A DNA stretch of 12,571 nt from Candidatus Saccharimonadota bacterium. GTDB lineage: Bacteria; Patescibacteriota; Saccharimonadia; Saccharimonadales; Saccharimonadaceae. This document shows positions 11,969 to 12,571 of the stretch, one piece after another. The notes beneath the pieces are model-generated. The model was not told the DNA's origin and made no database searches. It was given only the letters and a program-made list of their open reading frames with translations. How positions within the stretch are numbered: the first letter of the stretch is position 1; every line of letters begins with the position of its first letter. The position numbers and the translations under genes are program-made. The stretch spans positions 1 through 12,571 of the forward strand of contig JAUMYE010000020.1 in assembly GCA_030528815.1 (NCBI GenBank), read 5' to 3'.

Positions 11969-12571
11969 TTACAGCATGTTTGCAAAAGCAACGAGGAGTT
12001 CAGGTGTAATCTGGTACTCTCTGTAGCGAAAGTCGAGCTCAGGATTGGCCTTCGGCGCGTAGGGATCGAAGATTTTTGTGAGGCTTAACAGATCGCAAGG
12101 AGCATCGATATCCGGTTCTCCCCAAAGCTCGTCGTAACAGTCTGCGACGCTAGCGTAAACCCAAAAGATACTATTATCGATAAGGATATAGCTTTTGAGG
12201 GCACAGATGGCCTTGTCGTAGAGCCTGTCGCTACTAAGAGCAGCGGCGGTTCGAAGAGCTTCCTGTGCGATTCGGCGAGGATGGCGCTTTCCGATAACAA
12301 TACTGCTATCTGTAGTGTCGAAAACGCCATATTCCGAAACCTTCCAACGGTGCAAGTTGATGATAGGCTGAATCAGGTCGTCGAGCTTAAATTCGTTGTC
12401 CTCCGAGCCAGACGAGAGCCTTTGCTGGGAAAGATCGCTTTCGATTCTGTGCAGAATCTTTTGAGGCTCAATGATAGGGGGAAGCGTGTTGATGCAAGCC
12501 TCCTTGAGATGCCCATAATGCGTAACCTCGGAGCAAGCGAAGAAAGTTTCGTTTTCGGCGGCTAATGCTTC
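11969..12571 (-). CDS. Hypothetical protein, C-terminal 200 aa (gene runs off the right edge)
   Basis: The frame stays open from its TAA (11969-11971) to the last base of the window, giving 200 residues and no in-frame ATG, so the true start lies beyond 12571. A TTG at 12355 is the only usual start codon inside, but coding character continues upstream of it without a stop (for example ACSEVTHYGHLKEACINTLP and RLSSGSEDNEFKLDDLIQPI), so a 128-aa gene from there is unlikely. The visible part is acidic, Leu/Ala-rich and mostly helical. The segment LYDKAICALKSYILID recalls TPR-like helical repeats but is too short to call. No family is recognised. A terminator follows. Confidence 0.75.
   Translation of the reverse strand, partial: EALAAENETFFACSEVTHYGHLKEACINTLPPIIEPQKILHRIESDLSQQRLSSGSEDNEFKLDDLIQPIINLHRWKVSEYGVFDTTDSSIVIGKRHPRRIAQEALRTAAALSSDRLYDKAICALKSYILIDNSIFWVYASVADCYDELWGEPDIDAPCDLLSLTKIFDPYAPKANPELDFRYREYQITPELLVAFANML

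Noticed and set aside
12281..12565. 94-codon plus-strand open frame at the right edge
   Set aside because: It is antisense to the better-supported minus-strand frame, which stays open to the window end, and has no ribosome site.
1..12571. CRISPR array, transposase, toxin-antitoxin pair or UGA recoding
   Set aside because: No spaced repeat array, transposase motif or recognisable toxin-antitoxin pair was seen, and no conserved protein needs UGA read as an amino acid.

Overview
This window reads as chromosome of a small-genome Patescibacteria (CPR) bacterium, most likely Candidatus Saccharibacteria (TM7). That is an inference from gene content, not from a marker phylogeny. The evidence is a compact four-domain S1 (355 aa), a short IF-2 (590 aa), a DUF5663-like protein, a KGG-repeat stress protein, a Patescibacteria-style peptide deformylase and PriA, short intergenic gaps and almost one rho-independent terminator per gene. 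The genetic code looks standard, because Trp is TGG and no gene needs UGA read through.

Layout on the left half: the 3' end of a tRNA-Ile(GAU) with encoded CCA (1-53) and its terminator; a 79-aa helical orphan (129-368); a 415-bp gap holding a terminator, a hairpin that may end a small antisense-strand RNA, and a near-consensus promoter for the KGG protein (784-987). Facing this are an HExxH metalloprotease overlapped by a zinc-site-less ROK kinase (minus strand, 1032-2244). Divergent from the kinase is a surface-type protein with two membrane segments, a coiled coil and an IPKTG motif (2377-2814). Then come rpsA (2947-4014), an orphan with atypical codons (4152-4706), a long inverted repeat built of GTTAAC units, infB (4907-6679) and a DUF5663-like gene (6747-7160).

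The right half is all minus strand. Read in transcription order it holds a partial orphan running off the right edge (11969-12571), priA (9962-11896), two orphans with consensus promoters and structured leaders (9561-9815 and 8793-9356), def (8110-8697) and fmt (8044-7195). The fmt gene is split by a frameshift.

The core theme is translation: tRNA-Ile, S1, IF-2, Fmt and Def all act in initiation or N-terminal maturation, and PriA restarts replication forks. Accessory genes sit between these core genes. The most notable observations are the disrupted fmt, the shared 5'-hairpin and hidden-Shine-Dalgarno leader architecture of the two accessory genes, the GTTAAC repeat before infB, possible leaderless starts for the ROK gene, priA and def, and a possible small RNA at about 475-551. 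I found no CRISPR array, transposase or clearly new multi-gene system.
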